64,000 nt of DNA, from assembly GCF_015390235.1 (NCBI RefSeq), contig NZ_VUOH01000003.1:186001-250000 (forward strand), read 5' to 3'. A program made the position numbers and the translations under genes. Source of the DNA: Quadrisphaera sp. INWT6. GTDB taxonomy: Bacteria > Actinomycetota > Actinomycetes > Actinomycetales > Quadrisphaeraceae. This document shows, piece after piece, positions 63,624 to 64,000 of the stretch. The notes beneath the pieces were generated by a model. The model worked only from the letters and a program-made list of their open reading frames with translations, was not told where the DNA came from and did no database searches. Position 1 is the stretch's first letter; each line of letters opens with the position of its first letter.

Positions 63624-64000
63624 TCAGAGGAGCTCGCGGAGCACCAGCGAGAACGACCGCGGCCCCGCGGTCAGCTGGTGCTGCGGCAGCACGCCGGGCC
63701 CGCACGAGGCGGTGCCGGTGCCGTGCACCGCGGCGTCGAGGGTCAGGACGACGTCGGGCCCGGGGACGAGCTCGGCGTCGTGCCGGGCCGCGGCGAGCTG
63801 CTCGCTGGTCCACCGGCGCGCGGTGAACCCGGTGGTGGGGTCACCCTCCACCCGCAGCCCCGGCGTGCCGGACCCCGGGCCGCCCCGCAGCTCGACCCAG
63901 CGGGCGCCCGCGCGGTGCCCGTTCTCCTGGGGCATGACGTACGGCGTCTGCAGGTCGTCGACGGTGCTGGTGAACCGCCCGGTGAGGGCGGCCAGGCCCG
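63624..64000 (-). CDS. Beta-galactosidase (GH2), C-terminal end only
   Basis: About 125 residues of the C-terminal domain are visible and the 5' part is outside the window. TPYVMPQENGHRAGARWVEL corresponds to the LacZ segment that usually reads PQENG-R. Near the end, HGTGTASCGPGVLPQHQL matches the substrate-proximal GT-SCGP loop, and the protein ends SFSLVLREL. It probably hydrolyses beta-galactosides. Neighbours beyond the window are needed for context. Confidence 0.85.
   Translation of the reverse strand, partial: GLAALTGRFTSTVDDLQTPYVMPQENGHRAGARWVELRGGPGSGTPGLRVEGDPTTGFTARRWTSEQLAAARHDAELVPGPDVVLTLDAAVHGTGTASCGPGVLPQHQLTAGPRSFSLVLRELL

Overview
The window looks like a chromosomal segment of a very high-GC actinobacterium. 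Coding third positions are almost always G or C, GTG starts and 4-bp GTGA/ATGA overlaps are common, and the families are typical of actinobacteria (GAF-ANTAR, SARP-like BTAD regulator, DUF4214, DUF2382, guanidine/urea carboxylase with DUF1989 partners, type III glutamine synthetase). A Kineosporiales-type soil or surface bacterium is a reasonable guess, but no rRNA or marker gene in the window proves it. I saw no tRNA, rRNA, CRISPR, prophage or intact insertion sequence.

Layout. 1-4.1 kb: the end of a ribose-type sugar ABC importer and a frameshifted nitrilase-family amidase, separated by a 9-bp G-rich tandem repeat. 4.1-7.2 kb: gene-poor and degenerate, with a broken STAS-domain gene. 7.2-19.5 kb: a dense signalling block with two GAF-ANTAR proteins around a STAS protein, an SDR, an AI-2E transporter, a GGDEF-EAL protein, a SpoIIE-type phosphatase, an alcohol dehydrogenase, an HD-GYP protein with a very long tail, and half of an MFS transporter. 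19.5-27.7 kb: an MFS exporter, a small membrane exporter, and a CUT1-type sugar ABC operon with a beta-propeller glycosidase, divergent from a LacI regulator. 27.8-37.1 kb: a nitrogen-scavenging locus (allophanate hydrolase, guanidine/urea carboxylase, two DUF1989 proteins, TetR regulator, sodium:solute symporter) that fits guanidine assimilation. 37.2-51.3 kb: mixed accessory genes (DHFR-like reductase, DUF4214, GNAT, DUF805, Zn-peptidase, SARP-like regulator, Mug glycosylase, GH114, DUF418, GIY-YIG-like, serine beta-lactamase-like, P450, YidD). 51.4-64 kb: alpha/beta hydrolases, a UPF0303 protein, a methyltransferase, type III glutamine synthetase, DUF1360, DUF2382 stress proteins, a TetR-MMPL pair, and the 3' end of a GH2 beta-galactosidase.

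How the genes may work together. The guanidine genes, their symporter and glutamine synthetase each carry a GTnAC-n6-nnnAC site about 80-105 bp before the start codon, which suggests shared nitrogen (GlnR-type) control. The SARP-like regulator and the secreted DUF4214 protein share 11-bp-spaced nTGCArrC direct repeats. The signalling block joins c-di-GMP synthesis and breakdown proteins to partner-switching proteins.

Most unusual non-coding structures: a 72-bp tandem repeat carrying six copies of the 12-bp palindrome TGACCGCGGTCA at 47.3-47.5 kb, and two near-identical perfect hairpins at convergent junctions (27.7 and 37.2 kb) that differ by a compensatory base-pair change.

Caution on sequence quality: seven genes are broken by single-base indels (a homopolymer run can be seen at most of them), and another holds two compensating ones. 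This is so many that sequencing error should be considered before calling them pseudogenes.
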